From: Streptomyces sp. LUP30
GTDB taxonomy: Bacteria; Actinomycetota; Actinomycetes; Streptomycetales; Streptomycetaceae
DNA: 64,000 nt
NCBI RefSeq assembly: GCF_001746365.1
Contig: NZ_MJAJ01000017.1
Span: 1 to 64,000, forward strand
Reading direction: 5' to 3'
Shown in pieces: positions 8,633 through 16,970 of the stretch (position 1 is the stretch's first letter; each line of letters begins with the position of its first letter). Both the position numbers and the translations under genes were made by a program. The notes beneath the pieces are model-generated. The model did not search any database, was not told where the DNA came from, and was given only the letters and a program-made list of their open reading frames with translations.

Positions 8633-9567
8633 GCGACGTGTACGAAGCCGAACTCGTCGTCGGGCGGCGGGAGTTCGCGGCCGAGGGAGTGCTCGCCCTC
8701 ACCCTGCGCCACCCCCTGGGCGAGCCGCTGCCGGCCTGGGAGCCCGGCGCCCATGTCGACGTGGTGCTCGGACCGGGCCTGGAACGGCAGTACTCCCTGT
8801 GCGGCGACCCGGCCGACCGCGCCGTCTGGCGGATCGCGGTGCTGCGCGAGGCGGACGGGCGAGGCGGATCCGCCCATGTGCACGAGCGGGTGAGGCAGGG
8901 GGACAAGGTCGCGGTGCGCGGCCCGCGCAACCACTTCGCGCTGCGCCCGGCGCCCCGGTACCGCTTCATCGCGGGCGGCATCGGGATCACCCCCGTCCTG
9001 CCGATGCTGGCGGCGGCCGAGGCGGCGGGCGCCGAGTGGAGCCTGCTCTACGGCGGCCGCACCCGCGCCTCCATGGCCTTCACCGACGAGCTGGCGGCCT
9101 ACGGAGACCGGGTCACCGTCGCCCCGCAGGACGAGGCCGGACTGCTCGACCTCGGTTCGGTGCTCGACGCGCTGCCCGAGGACGCCCTCGTCTACTGCTG
9201 CGGCCCCGGCCCGCTGCTGGACGCCGTGGAGAAGCGCTGCCCGGCCCACGCGCTGCGGGTCGAGCGGTTCCAGGCGAAGGAGCAACCGGTCGCCCAGGAC
9301 GGGGCGTTCGAGGTCGAGCTGGCGCAGAGCGGCCGTACGCTCACCGTCGCACCGGGTGTATCGGTGCTGGACGCCGTGCGCGCGGCGGGCGTCGAGGTGC
9401 TCTACTCCTGCACCGAGGGGACCTGCGGCACCTGTGAGACCGACGTGCTGGACGGCACGCCGGAACACCGGGACTCCGTGCTCAGCGCCGAGGAGCGGGA
9501 GGCCGGGGAGACGATGATGATCTGTGTGTCACGGTGCCGGGGGAAGAAGCTCGTGCTGGACCTGTGA
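8629..9567 (+). CDS. VanB-like ferredoxin-NAD(P)H oxidoreductase
   Basis: 312 aa, three domains in order: flavin-binding barrel with RQYSLCGD (about residues 45-52), NAD-binding domain with GGIGITPVLPML (about 115-127) and YCCGPGPLL, and a C-terminal plant-type [2Fe-2S] ferredoxin with CTEGTCGTCETDVL. This is the one-chain phthalate-oxygenase-reductase type that passes electrons from NAD(P)H to a VanA-like oxygenase. It is the third gene of the coupled operon. Confidence 0.92.
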   Translation: MSDVYEAELVVGRREFAAEGVLALTLRHPLGEPLPAWEPGAHVDVVLGPGLERQYSLCGDPADRAVWRIAVLREADGRGGSAHVHERVRQGDKVAVRGPRNHFALRPAPRYRFIAGGIGITPVLPMLAAAEAAGAEWSLLYGGRTRASMAFTDELAAYGDRVTVAPQDEAGLLDLGSVLDALPEDALVYCCGPGPLLDAVEKRCPAHALRVERFQAKEQPVAQDGAFEVELAQSGRTLTVAPGVSVLDAVRAAGVEVLYSCTEGTCGTCETDVLDGTPEHRDSVLSAEEREAGETMMICVSRCRGKKLVLDL

Positions 9568-9947
9568 CCCGAGGAACAGTGGGGCGCGCGAGTCTGCGTG
9601 CGGGCGTCGGCCGGCGTGGACGGGGTGCGTGCGGACCGGCGCGCCCGGTTCGTGTGGGGGACCCCCGCGCTTCGCCGGTCCGCCCGCCCCGTACCGGCAC
9701 CCCGACCAGGGTGCCGTCGGCGACCTGAACGCCGACGGCACCCGGCCCGGCCCGGCCCGGCTGGGGAGGGGACCCCGTGGGGGCCGACCGGGAGAAACAG
9801 GAAGGCCGAGAAGGGACCGCTCGCTCACGGGCAGCCCGTCCGACGCCCGACAGGTGTCCGACGGACGTCCTCGCCGTGCACGGCGTGTCATCCACGGCCC
9901 GCAGCGGAGGCGGGAGCCTTTCGCAGAGGCGGGCGCGCCGACCGAGG
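9568..9947. other. 380-bp intergenic region with terminator
   Basis: Lies between convergent genes. Apart from the hairpin at 9710-9742 and short CCCGG tandem repeats (about 9741-9760), I see nothing in it. Confidence 0.6.
9710..9742. terminator. Terminator after Rieske operon
   Basis: 13-bp exact stem (9710-9722 with 9730-9742), 7-base loop, between the reductase gene and the leftward gene ending at 9948. Confidence 0.8.
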
Positions 9948-10616
9948 TCAGCTCTCCCGGGTCGGGACCACGCTGAGGTGACTCGCGCCGCGGCGAGCGC
10001 TGCGCGCCCTGCGGGGCGTGGCCGCCGGACGGGTCTCGCGCAGCACCATGGTCAGCCGCGTGTACCCCATGTCCCGCAGGGTCCTGGGGGTCTCCCCGAC
10101 GATGCGGCACTCCGTGGCGCCCCAGCGCGGGTCGGGGTGCAGGAGCGGGCGGACCGCCCCGTCGTGCTCGACGGCGCCCTCGCCGACCGCACGGATCCAG
10201 TGCGGCAGCCCTTGCCGGTAGGCGGCCTCCATGATCGGGTCCTGGGCGATCTCACGACGGATCGCCTGCAGCGCGTGGTCGTGCACGTGACGTTCGACGG
10301 CCGCCGCGAAGCCGGCGAGCATCGGCAGGCACCAGCCGGCCTCGTGGTCACCGAGAACCGAGGGCGCGTCAGGATGGAACAGGACGAACCGCAGGAAGTT
10401 GTCGCCCGGCAGAGCCGTCGGGTGGGGACTCACGTCCCGGAAAAGTGACGCGAAAGCGGCGTTGGACAGCACCACGTCCCAGCGGTGGTCGAGAACGACG
10501 GACGGGAAGGGCACGGCCTGCAGATATGCGGCGTAGTCCTGCAGATACGCCTGGGCCTCGGGACTCTCGGGGACGGGCCGCGGTACGGACCGCTGCCCTC
10601 CTGCCTGATATGCCAT
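9948..10616 (-). CDS. MmyB-like ligand-binding (PAS-type) protein without HTH
   Basis: 222 aa. The sequence matches the C-terminal domain of MmyB-type regulators (VVLDHRWDVVLSNAAFASLF, then NFLRFVLFHPDA and a DPRWGATEC-like end). The usual N-terminal Xre helix-turn-helix is absent; the protein starts only 36 residues before the domain core. It may act with another DNA-binding protein, such as the divergent XRE protein at 10836. The basic C-terminus (TPRRARSARRG) could contact nucleic acid. Confidence 0.75.
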   Translation of the reverse strand: MAYQAGGQRSVPRPVPESPEAQAYLQDYAAYLQAVPFPSVVLDHRWDVVLSNAAFASLFRDVSPHPTALPGDNFLRFVLFHPDAPSVLGDHEAGWCLPMLAGFAAAVERHVHDHALQAIRREIAQDPIMEAAYRQGLPHWIRAVGEGAVEHDGAVRPLLHPDPRWGATECRIVGETPRTLRDMGYTRLTMVLRETRPAATPRRARSARRGASHLSVVPTRES

Positions 10617-10730
10617 CGGGAGGTCACCCCTCTTGCCTATGCGGCCTTCACGCGGCGCCTCGATCCTGCTGCCCGGACGCGAGGCATGTCAACTATCGTG
10701 GCATTCCGTGGTCGTTGACGGCTGAAATTG

Positions 10731-10744
10731 GCCACAGTTGTGGC
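10731..10744. promoter_or_regulatory. 14-bp palindrome in divergent promoter region
   Basis: GCCACAGTTGTGGC lies between the MmyB-like gene and the XRE gene, just after a TTGACG box (10715-10720). A candidate operator for the XRE protein. Confidence 0.4.
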
Positions 10745-10835
10745 GAGACCTGGATGTGAGTTCGAAAAACCCGCTACCCTCCACCCAGTTCACGGCGACC
10801 GTCCGTGCCGGTGATCGTGTGCCTGTGAGAGGGAC

Positions 10836-11513
10836 GTGAGAGACCTAGGAGACCTGTCGGTGTCGGAGGATGGCTTCGAGGTTCCGGGCGCCGCGGCGAC
10901 CGTGCTGCTGTCGGCCGTCGTCGCCCGTGTCGCCGCGCTCGCCGACCGGCTGGGCGTGCCGCACGCGGAGGTCTTCGCCACGGGGCGGCTGTCCGTCGCC
11001 TCCGGGGTCCCGGAGTCCGTGGTCAAGGCCCTGCTGAGCGGCCGGCCCGCCGGGGAGCCCGACGTCCAGGCCCGGTTCCTGCAGCGCCTGGACCTGTTGC
11101 GCCGTACGCGGCTCAAGCCCAACGGCCGCAAGTACACCCAGCAGGAGATCGCCGACGGCGCCGGCATGTCGCGCCAGCAGGCGGGCGCCCTCATCAATGG
11201 CGACCGGCGCCCCACGATGGAGCACTGCGACGCCCTCCAGCGGTTCTTCCGCGTGCACGCCGGGTTCCTCACGGCCGAGGACCCGGAGGCGCTCGCGGGA
11301 ACCCTGCAGCACACCGAGCAGGAACTGCTGCAGAAGCTCGCCGCGCGCGAGGCGGCCGCGGCCGCCGAGGACCCGCTGGAGCGGCTGCTGCAGGACCACG
11401 GCGTACGCGGGATCGCGTGGCGGGCGGCCCAGCTGCCCACCGACCAGCACCGCGACAAGGTCGCCGAGTGGCTGGACATGCTCCTGGAGAGCGTGAAGCG
11501 GCCCGAGTCGTGA
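10836..11513 (+). CDS. XRE-family transcriptional regulator
   Basis: 225 aa, GTG start. A Cro/C1-type helix-turn-helix is at about residues 105-145 (KYTQQEIADGAGMSRQQAGAL), preceded by an N-terminal helical region. It overlaps the next gene, a zinc-peptidase-like protein. XRE plus ImmA/IrrE-like peptidase is a known regulator/protease arrangement in Streptomyces and mobile elements; this pair sits on the host side of the prophage. Confidence 0.8.
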   Translation: MRDLGDLSVSEDGFEVPGAAATVLLSAVVARVAALADRLGVPHAEVFATGRLSVASGVPESVVKALLSGRPAGEPDVQARFLQRLDLLRRTRLKPNGRKYTQQEIADGAGMSRQQAGALINGDRRPTMEHCDALQRFFRVHAGFLTAEDPEALAGTLQHTEQELLQKLAAREAAAAAEDPLERLLQDHGVRGIAWRAAQLPTDQHRDKVAEWLDMLLESVKRPES

Positions 11514-11527
11514 TCCGGGGGAGAAGC

Positions 11528-12076
11528 GTGAACATCGCCAAGGAAATGCGCCGTCTCAGCGGCGAGCTGGTCTCGGAGCTGACCCTCCCGGCCCCCTCGG
11601 CGCCTGCCGCCCTCTACACCGCCCTGTGCGACGGCATGAGCAGACGGCGCGGCCGCCCGGTCCACTTCCGCATGGCGTCCTTCCCCGCCGACACCGCGAG
11701 CGGGCTGTGGCTCGACATGGCCGACCAGGACCTGGTCGTCATCGAGGAACGCACCGCCCCCGACCACCAGTTGGTGATCCTGGGGCACGAGCTGTGGCAC
11801 ATGAAGGCGGGCCACTGCAGCCATCACGTCGAGGGCGCCGCGGTCGCGGCCCGTTTACTCAACGACGGGGCGGATCTCCAGGCGACCGTGCGCAGCGTCG
11901 CCGCGCGCACCCGCTTCGATCTCGCAGACGAGCGGCAGGCCGAGACGTTCGGCCTGCTGCTGGCCAGCAAGTGCCGTGCCTGGCTGCCGGGTTCGGCGCC
12001 ACGCGGTCGTGGGCAGCGCGACCACCTGGCGGGCCGGATCGAGGCGTCGCTCGGATACCTCGGACCGCAGAAGTAA
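11528..12076 (+). CDS. ImmA/IrrE-like zinc metallopeptidase
   Basis: 182 aa from the GTG at 11528, which has a GGGGGAGAAG ribosome site; a GTG at 11510 overlapping the XRE stop is also possible. The gluzincin motif HELWHMKAGH is at about residues 85-94, and DERQAETFG is a candidate third metal ligand. Such peptidases usually cleave or modulate the adjacent XRE regulator. Also possible: a toxin-like partner of that regulator. Confidence 0.75.
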   Translation: MNIAKEMRRLSGELVSELTLPAPSAPAALYTALCDGMSRRRGRPVHFRMASFPADTASGLWLDMADQDLVVIEERTAPDHQLVILGHELWHMKAGHCSHHVEGAAVAARLLNDGADLQATVRSVAARTRFDLADERQAETFGLLLASKCRAWLPGSAPRGRGQRDHLAGRIEASLGYLGPQK

Positions 12077-12101
12077 CCGACCAGGTCCTGACGCGGGGCG
12101 G

Positions 12102-13130
12102 TCAGGTGCCGCTGCGTTCGCTCGCCTCGCGCAGGTCCTGCGCCGTGCCGTCGGGCAGGCCCGTGGTGACCGTGCGACGGCCCGCGCGCAGGAGTGCCCG
12201 CCAGTGGTCCCGGCTCCAGTCGGCCGGGGCGGTGGTCCGGGTGAACTCCTCGACCAGGGCACGGAACCGGTCCGGGTCGCTGTGGAACGGGAAGTGCCCG
12301 GCGCCCTCGAAGATCTCCAGCCGGCTGCCCGGCATCGCCTCGTGGGCGCCGTACGCGTGCCGTACCGGCACGACGCTGTCCCGGTCGCCCCACAGCAGCA
12401 TGGTGGGCATCCCCGCCGTCAGATAGCAGCGGTCCAGCATGGTCACGACCTGCCCGCGCCAGTCGACGACCGCGCGCAGCGTGCGGATGAAGGCGTTGCG
12501 CGAGGTGGCGTCCGGCAGGGCGTCGACGAGCTGGAGCAGTTCGGGGGCGTCCTGCCCGAGGTCGGTGTCCAGAAGCCGCATCAGGCGCACGACGAGGCCG
12601 ACCTGGAGGCGGGCGCCGGGCAACCGCAGGGCGGACAGCGCCAGATGGGCGCCCGGCAGCGACGCCAGGCGCAGCGCGGGGTTCACCTCCCGGCCGACCC
12701 CGCCCGCGCTGACGAGGATCAGCCGTTCGGTGCGCTCGGGGAACTGGTAGGCGAACTGCATGGCCACTCCCCCGCCGAGCGAGTGACCGACCAGCGTCGC
12801 CGACTCGACACCGAGGGCGCTGAGCAGATCGCGCAGCCCGTTGGCGTAGGCCGCCACGGAGTAGTCGGCGCGGGGCTTGTCGGAGGCGCCGTGGCCGAGG
12901 AGGTCGGGGGCGATGACGGTGTGGGTGCGGGCGAGGGCGGGGATCAGCCCGGCCCAGGTCGCCGAGGAGTCGCCGATGCCGTGCACGAGGACCAGCGCCG
13001 GCCCCTCGCCTGCCATGCGGAAGGCCCGCCGGTGCCCGTGCACGACCCGGTGGCGCAACTCCGGTTGCCCGTCGGCCGACGGACGCGCCGGTGCGGTGCG
13101 CACGGCGCGTCGCCGGGGGACGTCGATCAC
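12102..13130 (-). CDS. Alpha/beta-fold hydrolase
   Basis: 342 aa, GTG start with an AGGAGGCGAGCAG leader. Oxyanion region VLVHGIGDSSATW, nucleophile elbow GHSLGGG (Ser about residue 117), acid in LLWGDRDSVVP and catalytic His in GAGHFPFH. An esterase, lipase or epoxide-hydrolase-like enzyme of unknown substrate. The last 50 residues are a polar tail beyond the fold. Confidence 0.88.
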   Translation of the reverse strand: MIDVPRRRAVRTAPARPSADGQPELRHRVVHGHRRAFRMAGEGPALVLVHGIGDSSATWAGLIPALARTHTVIAPDLLGHGASDKPRADYSVAAYANGLRDLLSALGVESATLVGHSLGGGVAMQFAYQFPERTERLILVSAGGVGREVNPALRLASLPGAHLALSALRLPGARLQVGLVVRLMRLLDTDLGQDAPELLQLVDALPDATSRNAFIRTLRAVVDWRGQVVTMLDRCYLTAGMPTMLLWGDRDSVVPVRHAYGAHEAMPGSRLEIFEGAGHFPFHSDPDRFRALVEEFTRTTAPADWSRDHWRALLRAGRRTVTTGLPDGTAQDLREASERSGT

Positions 13131-13371
13131 CTGCTCGCCTCCTGTTCCCGCCGTCCGCCGGCGCTGGACCGAAAGCCCTTCACCCCAGCGTAGGACCCGT
13201 TTCCCACCGGGGATTTCGCAGAGGTTTCGCCTCGGCTAAGCGGGCGAACCGACGCGGTGCACGGCCGGATTGTCAGTGGTGGACGGCAAGCTGGGGAGTG
13301 CGCCGCCGCACGGGGGCGTACGCGCCGTCGGGGCGCGTGGGAGACGACGCCGACACGGGGAGAGCCGACCG

Positions 13372-13632
13372 ATGCCCACAGCCGTACTGACCGACCGCGA
13401 GCGCACCGCCGTGCAGGCCTACCTGAGGCTGCTGCACACGGTACGGGCGGCCTTCGGCGACGAGGGGAGGGGCGAGGGCGCCGGCTTCTCCGGCCCACCG
13501 CACGACCGGCTGCCTCCCGTGGTCCCGCCCGGGGTGCTGGCCGAGGCGGAGCGGGCGCTGGCGGATGCCGGGCTCACGGGCAACGAGGAGGAGTTCTTCC
13601 GGCTGCTGCACAGCTGGTGCCCCCGCGCGTGA
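13372..13632 (+). CDS. Small conserved protein of unknown function
   Basis: 86 aa, ATG at 13372 after GGGGAGAG. It is soluble and mostly helical, with a proline-rich middle (DRLPPVVPPGVL) and ends HSWCPRA. It converges on the phosphopantetheinyl transferase gene; a short palindrome (13633-13647) lies between them. Not recognised. Confidence 0.6.
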   Translation: MPTAVLTDRERTAVQAYLRLLHTVRAAFGDEGRGEGAGFSGPPHDRLPPVVPPGVLAEAERALADAGLTGNEEEFFRLLHSWCPRA

Positions 13633-13649
13633 CCGCCGGGCCGGCGGCG

Positions 13650-14342
13650 TCAGCCGTGCCGGACCGTCACGGCCGTCGCCACCAGGCCCCGCCGGACGGT
13701 CCAGCGGCCCTCGAAGTGCCCGAGCCGCCGGCCGCCCACCACCGGGCCGGGCACGAGCAGCCGGGCCCGGAAGGTCCCCTGCGAGCCCGCGTCGGGGCCC
13801 GCGGCCGTGAGGTCGATGTCGGCCTCGCTGAAGTCCAGCCACTTACGGGTGAGGGGGAACCACGCCTTGTAGACGGATTCCTTGGCGCTGAACAGCAACC
13901 GGTCCCAGTGCACCTCGGGACGCTCCGCGGCCAGGCGTTCGTGCCGGGCCGCCTCGGCGGGCAGGGCGACGGCGGCCAGCACGCCCTCGGGAAGGGGGGC
14001 GTGCGGTTCGGCGTCGATGCCGAGGGAGGCCAGGTCGTCGACCCGGACCAGCGCGGCGGCGCAGTAGCCCTCGCAGTGGGTCATGCTGCCCGTCAGGCCG
14101 TCGGGCCACTGGGGCGCGCCGCGCTCCCCGGGCAGCACGGGCTGCGGGGCCACGCCGAGCTTCTCCATGGCCCGCCGGGCGCAGGCGCGTACCACGGTGA
14201 ACTCGCGACGGCGTTTGTCCACCGCCCGCGTCAGCAGCGCCTCCTCCTGCGGGTACAGCGGCGCGTCCCCGAACTCGCGAACGCCCTCCTCGCCGAAGGC
14301 CTCCACCGCGACCACCGTCCCTGGCAGCAGATCCTCGATCAC
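13650..14342 (-). CDS. 4'-phosphopantetheinyl transferase (Sfp type)
   Basis: 230 aa, GTG at 14342 overlapping the stop of the metallophosphoesterase gene. Sfp-class motifs: SMTHCEGYCAAAL, the magnesium-binding GIDAEPH and the FSAKESVYKAW block (Glu, Lys). It moves the phosphopantetheine arm from CoA to carrier proteins. No synthase with carrier domains lies nearby, so it probably serves pathways elsewhere in the genome. Confidence 0.92.
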   Translation of the reverse strand: MIEDLLPGTVVAVEAFGEEGVREFGDAPLYPQEEALLTRAVDKRRREFTVVRACARRAMEKLGVAPQPVLPGERGAPQWPDGLTGSMTHCEGYCAAALVRVDDLASLGIDAEPHAPLPEGVLAAVALPAEAARHERLAAERPEVHWDRLLFSAKESVYKAWFPLTRKWLDFSEADIDLTAAGPDAGSQGTFRARLLVPGPVVGGRRLGHFEGRWTVRRGLVATAVTVRHG

Positions 14343-15271
14343 CGGGCCTCCGTCTTCCGTCCGGACTCGTCCGCGCGCTCCCCGGGCCGCCCGGGGCGTT
14401 TCGCGGGCTCCTCGGACTCCCCGGGGTCCGTGGGCAGGATGCGTCGCAGCCGGCCCGGCGGCTCGGAACGTCTGCGCCATTCTCGGGGGTAGCCCACCGA
14501 CACCTCCTCGAAGCGGACGCCGTCCTGCCAGGTGGTCCGCGGGATGTGCAGGTGGCCGTAGACCATGGCGGCGACGCGGAAGCGGCGGTGCCAGTCCGCG
14601 GTCAGCGTGGTGCCGCACCACATGGCGAACTCCGGGTGCCACAGCACGTCCATGGGGTGCCGGTGCAGCGGATAGTGGTTGACGGGGACGACGGGCAGAT
14701 CGCCCGGGATCTCGGCGAGCCGGCGTTCGGTCTCGGCGACCCGGGCCCGGCACCAGGCCTCGCGGGACGGATACGGGTCGGGGTGCAGCAGGTACTCGTC
14801 GTTGCAGACGATGCCGGTGCTCTCCGCGTAGGCCAGCCCCTCCGCCTTGGTCGTGCAGCCGGCCGGAAGGAGCGAGTAGTCGTACAGCAGGAACAGCGGC
14901 GCGACGACGACCGGGCCGCCTGGGCCCTCCCACACCGGGTAGGGGTCCTCGGGCGTCGTCACTCCCAGGTCGCGGCAGACCTCGACGAGGTGCTCGTAGC
15001 GGGCGACCCCGCGCAGCGGGACCGGGTCGCTGGGATGGGACCACAGCTCGTGGTTCCCGGGGGCCCAGACGACCTTGCGGAAGCGGCTCGCCAGGGTCTT
15101 CAGGACCCAGCGGATGTCGGCCACGTTCTCCGAGACGTCGCCCGCGACCAGCAGCCAGTCCTCGTCCGTCTCCGGGGCCATCGCCTCGACCAGAGCCCGG
15201 TTCTCCGGATATCCGATGTGCAGATCGCTGATGGCCAGCAGTCGTCCGGCGCCACCGGCCGTCGTCGTCAC
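14339..15271 (-). CDS. Calcineurin-like metallophosphoesterase
   Basis: 310 aa. All metal-binding blocks are present in order: DLHIG, GDVSEN, GNHELW, NHYPLHRHP and GHLH. The GTG start at 15271 is in frame with good composition. It is coupled to the phosphopantetheinyl transferase by a GTGA overlap, a pairing suggestive of a role linked to CoA or carrier-protein metabolism; that link is inference. The C-terminal 35 residues are charged and probably disordered. Confidence 0.9.
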   Translation of the reverse strand: MTTTAGGAGRLLAISDLHIGYPENRALVEAMAPETDEDWLLVAGDVSENVADIRWVLKTLASRFRKVVWAPGNHELWSHPSDPVPLRGVARYEHLVEVCRDLGVTTPEDPYPVWEGPGGPVVVAPLFLLYDYSLLPAGCTTKAEGLAYAESTGIVCNDEYLLHPDPYPSREAWCRARVAETERRLAEIPGDLPVVPVNHYPLHRHPMDVLWHPEFAMWCGTTLTADWHRRFRVAAMVYGHLHIPRTTWQDGVRFEEVSVGYPREWRRRSEPPGRLRRILPTDPGESEEPAKRPGRPGERADESGRKTEAR

Positions 15272-15622
15272 CTCGAGTCCCCGCTCACTAGACCACGCTC
15301 CGCGTTCCCGCGAACACACATGTGCTCCCCACGAGAACACATCCGGGCCCGCGGGACAAGGTCGAATCCGGCCGCCCGCGGCACCGCACCGGCCCCCACC
15401 TGCGCCGTAGCGCGCCTCTACCCGACCGGGCCCCGTTCGGGAACGAGATCGGTGAATCCGTAACACGCGTGTTGCACGCGGCACCCCCGAGAAGCCGTAT
15501 GATCGCCCCAACACCACCGCCATGGATGCCCCTTCACGCAGGGCGGTTTGGTGACCCACCATTTCCCCTGCCCGGGCCGGGCCTGCTTCGCCCTGCCCGC
15601 ACACCGTGAAAGGCGGCCTCGC
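15272..15622. other. 351-bp intergenic region
   Basis: Divergent promoter region of the metallophosphoesterase and ATP-grasp genes. It holds a palindrome AACACGCGTGTT (15462-15473) and a TATGAT box (15498-15503) that could serve the ATP-grasp gene. No gene seen. Confidence 0.5.
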
Positions 15623-16798
15623 ATGGTCTCTCGCGTACGCGTCTGGCTCAACCGCACGTACGCGGAGAACGTGTTCTTCACGGATCAGCTGCGACGAAAT
15701 CCCAGCGACCGGGCCGTCGAGATCCACGCCACGCACGGTGACGCCGACTCCCCCGTCCTGGCCGCCGCCGACACCGCCGAGCTGGAGCCGGAGGGCCTGT
15801 CCCCGGCCGCGTACGTGGAGTACGCGCTCGCCCAGTGCCGGCGTCGTGGCATCGACGTGTTCGTGCCGCGGCTGCACCAGGCGGCCGTCGTGGCGCACCG
15901 CGCCGACTTCGAGGCGGTCGGCACGGCGCTGCTGGCGCCGCCGCCGGAGGCGGTCGCCGTCTTCCACGACAAGGTGATCGCGTACGAGGCCGTGCAGGCG
16001 ATCGGGGTGCCGGTGCCGCCGTGGTACCGGGTCCGCTCGGCGAGCGAACTCGTCTCCGCGGTGGAGGAGTTGGAGGAGGCGGGGCACAGGGCCTGCTTCA
16101 AGCCCGCGTCCGGCGCCGGCGGGGTGGGGTTCCGTGTGATCACCCGCAAGCCCTTCTCGCTCGCGCACCTGACCGGCTTCCCCAGCCCCTACGTCCAACT
16201 CGACATGGTGGTCGAGGTGTTGCGGCAGGCCGAGGAGCAGGGCGACGACCAGGTCGACTGGCTGGTCATGCCGCGACTCGAGCAGCCGGAGGTGTCGGTG
16301 GACTGCCTCACCGGCCCCGACAACGTCCTGCGGATGGCCATCGGCCGGACCAAGAACGGCCGCCGCCGGGGCTTCACCCTGCACGAGCAGTGGCTGGAGC
16401 CCGCGCGTCTCATCGCCGAGGGCTTCGGGCTGCACTACCTGTCCAACATCCAGTTCCGGATGTTCGGCGACCGGCCGGTCCTGATGGACGTCAACACCCG
16501 TCCGGCCGGCGGTCTGCACCAGCTGGCGCTGTGCGGCGTCAACGCGCCCTGGGCCGCGGTGCAGTTGGCGCTCGGCGAGGACCCGGGCGAGATCGTGCCG
16601 CCGTTCCTGGGGCAGGACTACACGGTCGTGTCGGGCCCCCGGCCGCTCCGCGCGGTCGCGCTGCCGCACCAGCGGCTGGAGGAGGCCGAGCCGTTGCTGT
16701 CGGCCGTGCCCGCACCCGGCGCTTCCACCGAGTCGGTCGCGTCCCTCGAGCCGGTCGCGGTGACGCACGCCGACGCCGCGGAGGCCCTGCCGCTGTAA
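15623..16798 (+). CDS. ATP-grasp domain protein
   Basis: 391 aa. Phosphate-binding region KPASGAGGVGFRVI (about residues 160-175), and a metal/nucleotide site near SNIQFRMF and VLMDVNTRPAGG. This is the carbamoyl-phosphate-synthase-like ATP-grasp fold, a ligase joining a carboxylate to an amine or thiol through an acyl-phosphate. The N-terminal 110 residues are a pre-ATP-grasp Rossmann-like domain. The substrate is not predictable, and it is monocistronic. Confidence 0.85.
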   Translation: MVSRVRVWLNRTYAENVFFTDQLRRNPSDRAVEIHATHGDADSPVLAAADTAELEPEGLSPAAYVEYALAQCRRRGIDVFVPRLHQAAVVAHRADFEAVGTALLAPPPEAVAVFHDKVIAYEAVQAIGVPVPPWYRVRSASELVSAVEELEEAGHRACFKPASGAGGVGFRVITRKPFSLAHLTGFPSPYVQLDMVVEVLRQAEEQGDDQVDWLVMPRLEQPEVSVDCLTGPDNVLRMAIGRTKNGRRRGFTLHEQWLEPARLIAEGFGLHYLSNIQFRMFGDRPVLMDVNTRPAGGLHQLALCGVNAPWAAVQLALGEDPGEIVPPFLGQDYTVVSGPRPLRAVALPHQRLEEAEPLLSAVPAPGASTESVASLEPVAVTHADAAEALPL

Positions 16799-16843
16799 CC
16801 CGGCCGCCGCCCGCGGCCCGCGAGGAACAGAAAACAGCTCACC

Positions 16844-16893
16844 GGTATGGACCAATTCCGTCGCTCTCCTTGACAGGCGGATTGGTCCATACC
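16844..16893. promoter_or_regulatory. DasR-like inverted repeat and -35 box before chitinase
   Basis: Perfect 13-bp arms (16844-16856 and 16881-16893; right arm ATTGGTCCATACC) with a 24-bp spacer that contains TTGACA (16870-16875). TGGTCCATACCA resembles the DasR-responsive elements that make streptomycete chitinase genes GlcNAc-responsive. Confidence 0.7.
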
Positions 16894-16970
16894 AACTTTG
16901 TTGCGCACCCCTTGCACAGCTCTGCACTCCCCTGCACTCCCGGACACCCCCATTCCTTCAGGGAGATCGC

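Noticed and set aside
13650..16798. Biosynthetic gene cluster suggested by a phosphopantetheinyl transferase and an ATP-grasp gene
   Set aside because: No synthase, carrier protein, tailoring or export genes are nearby.
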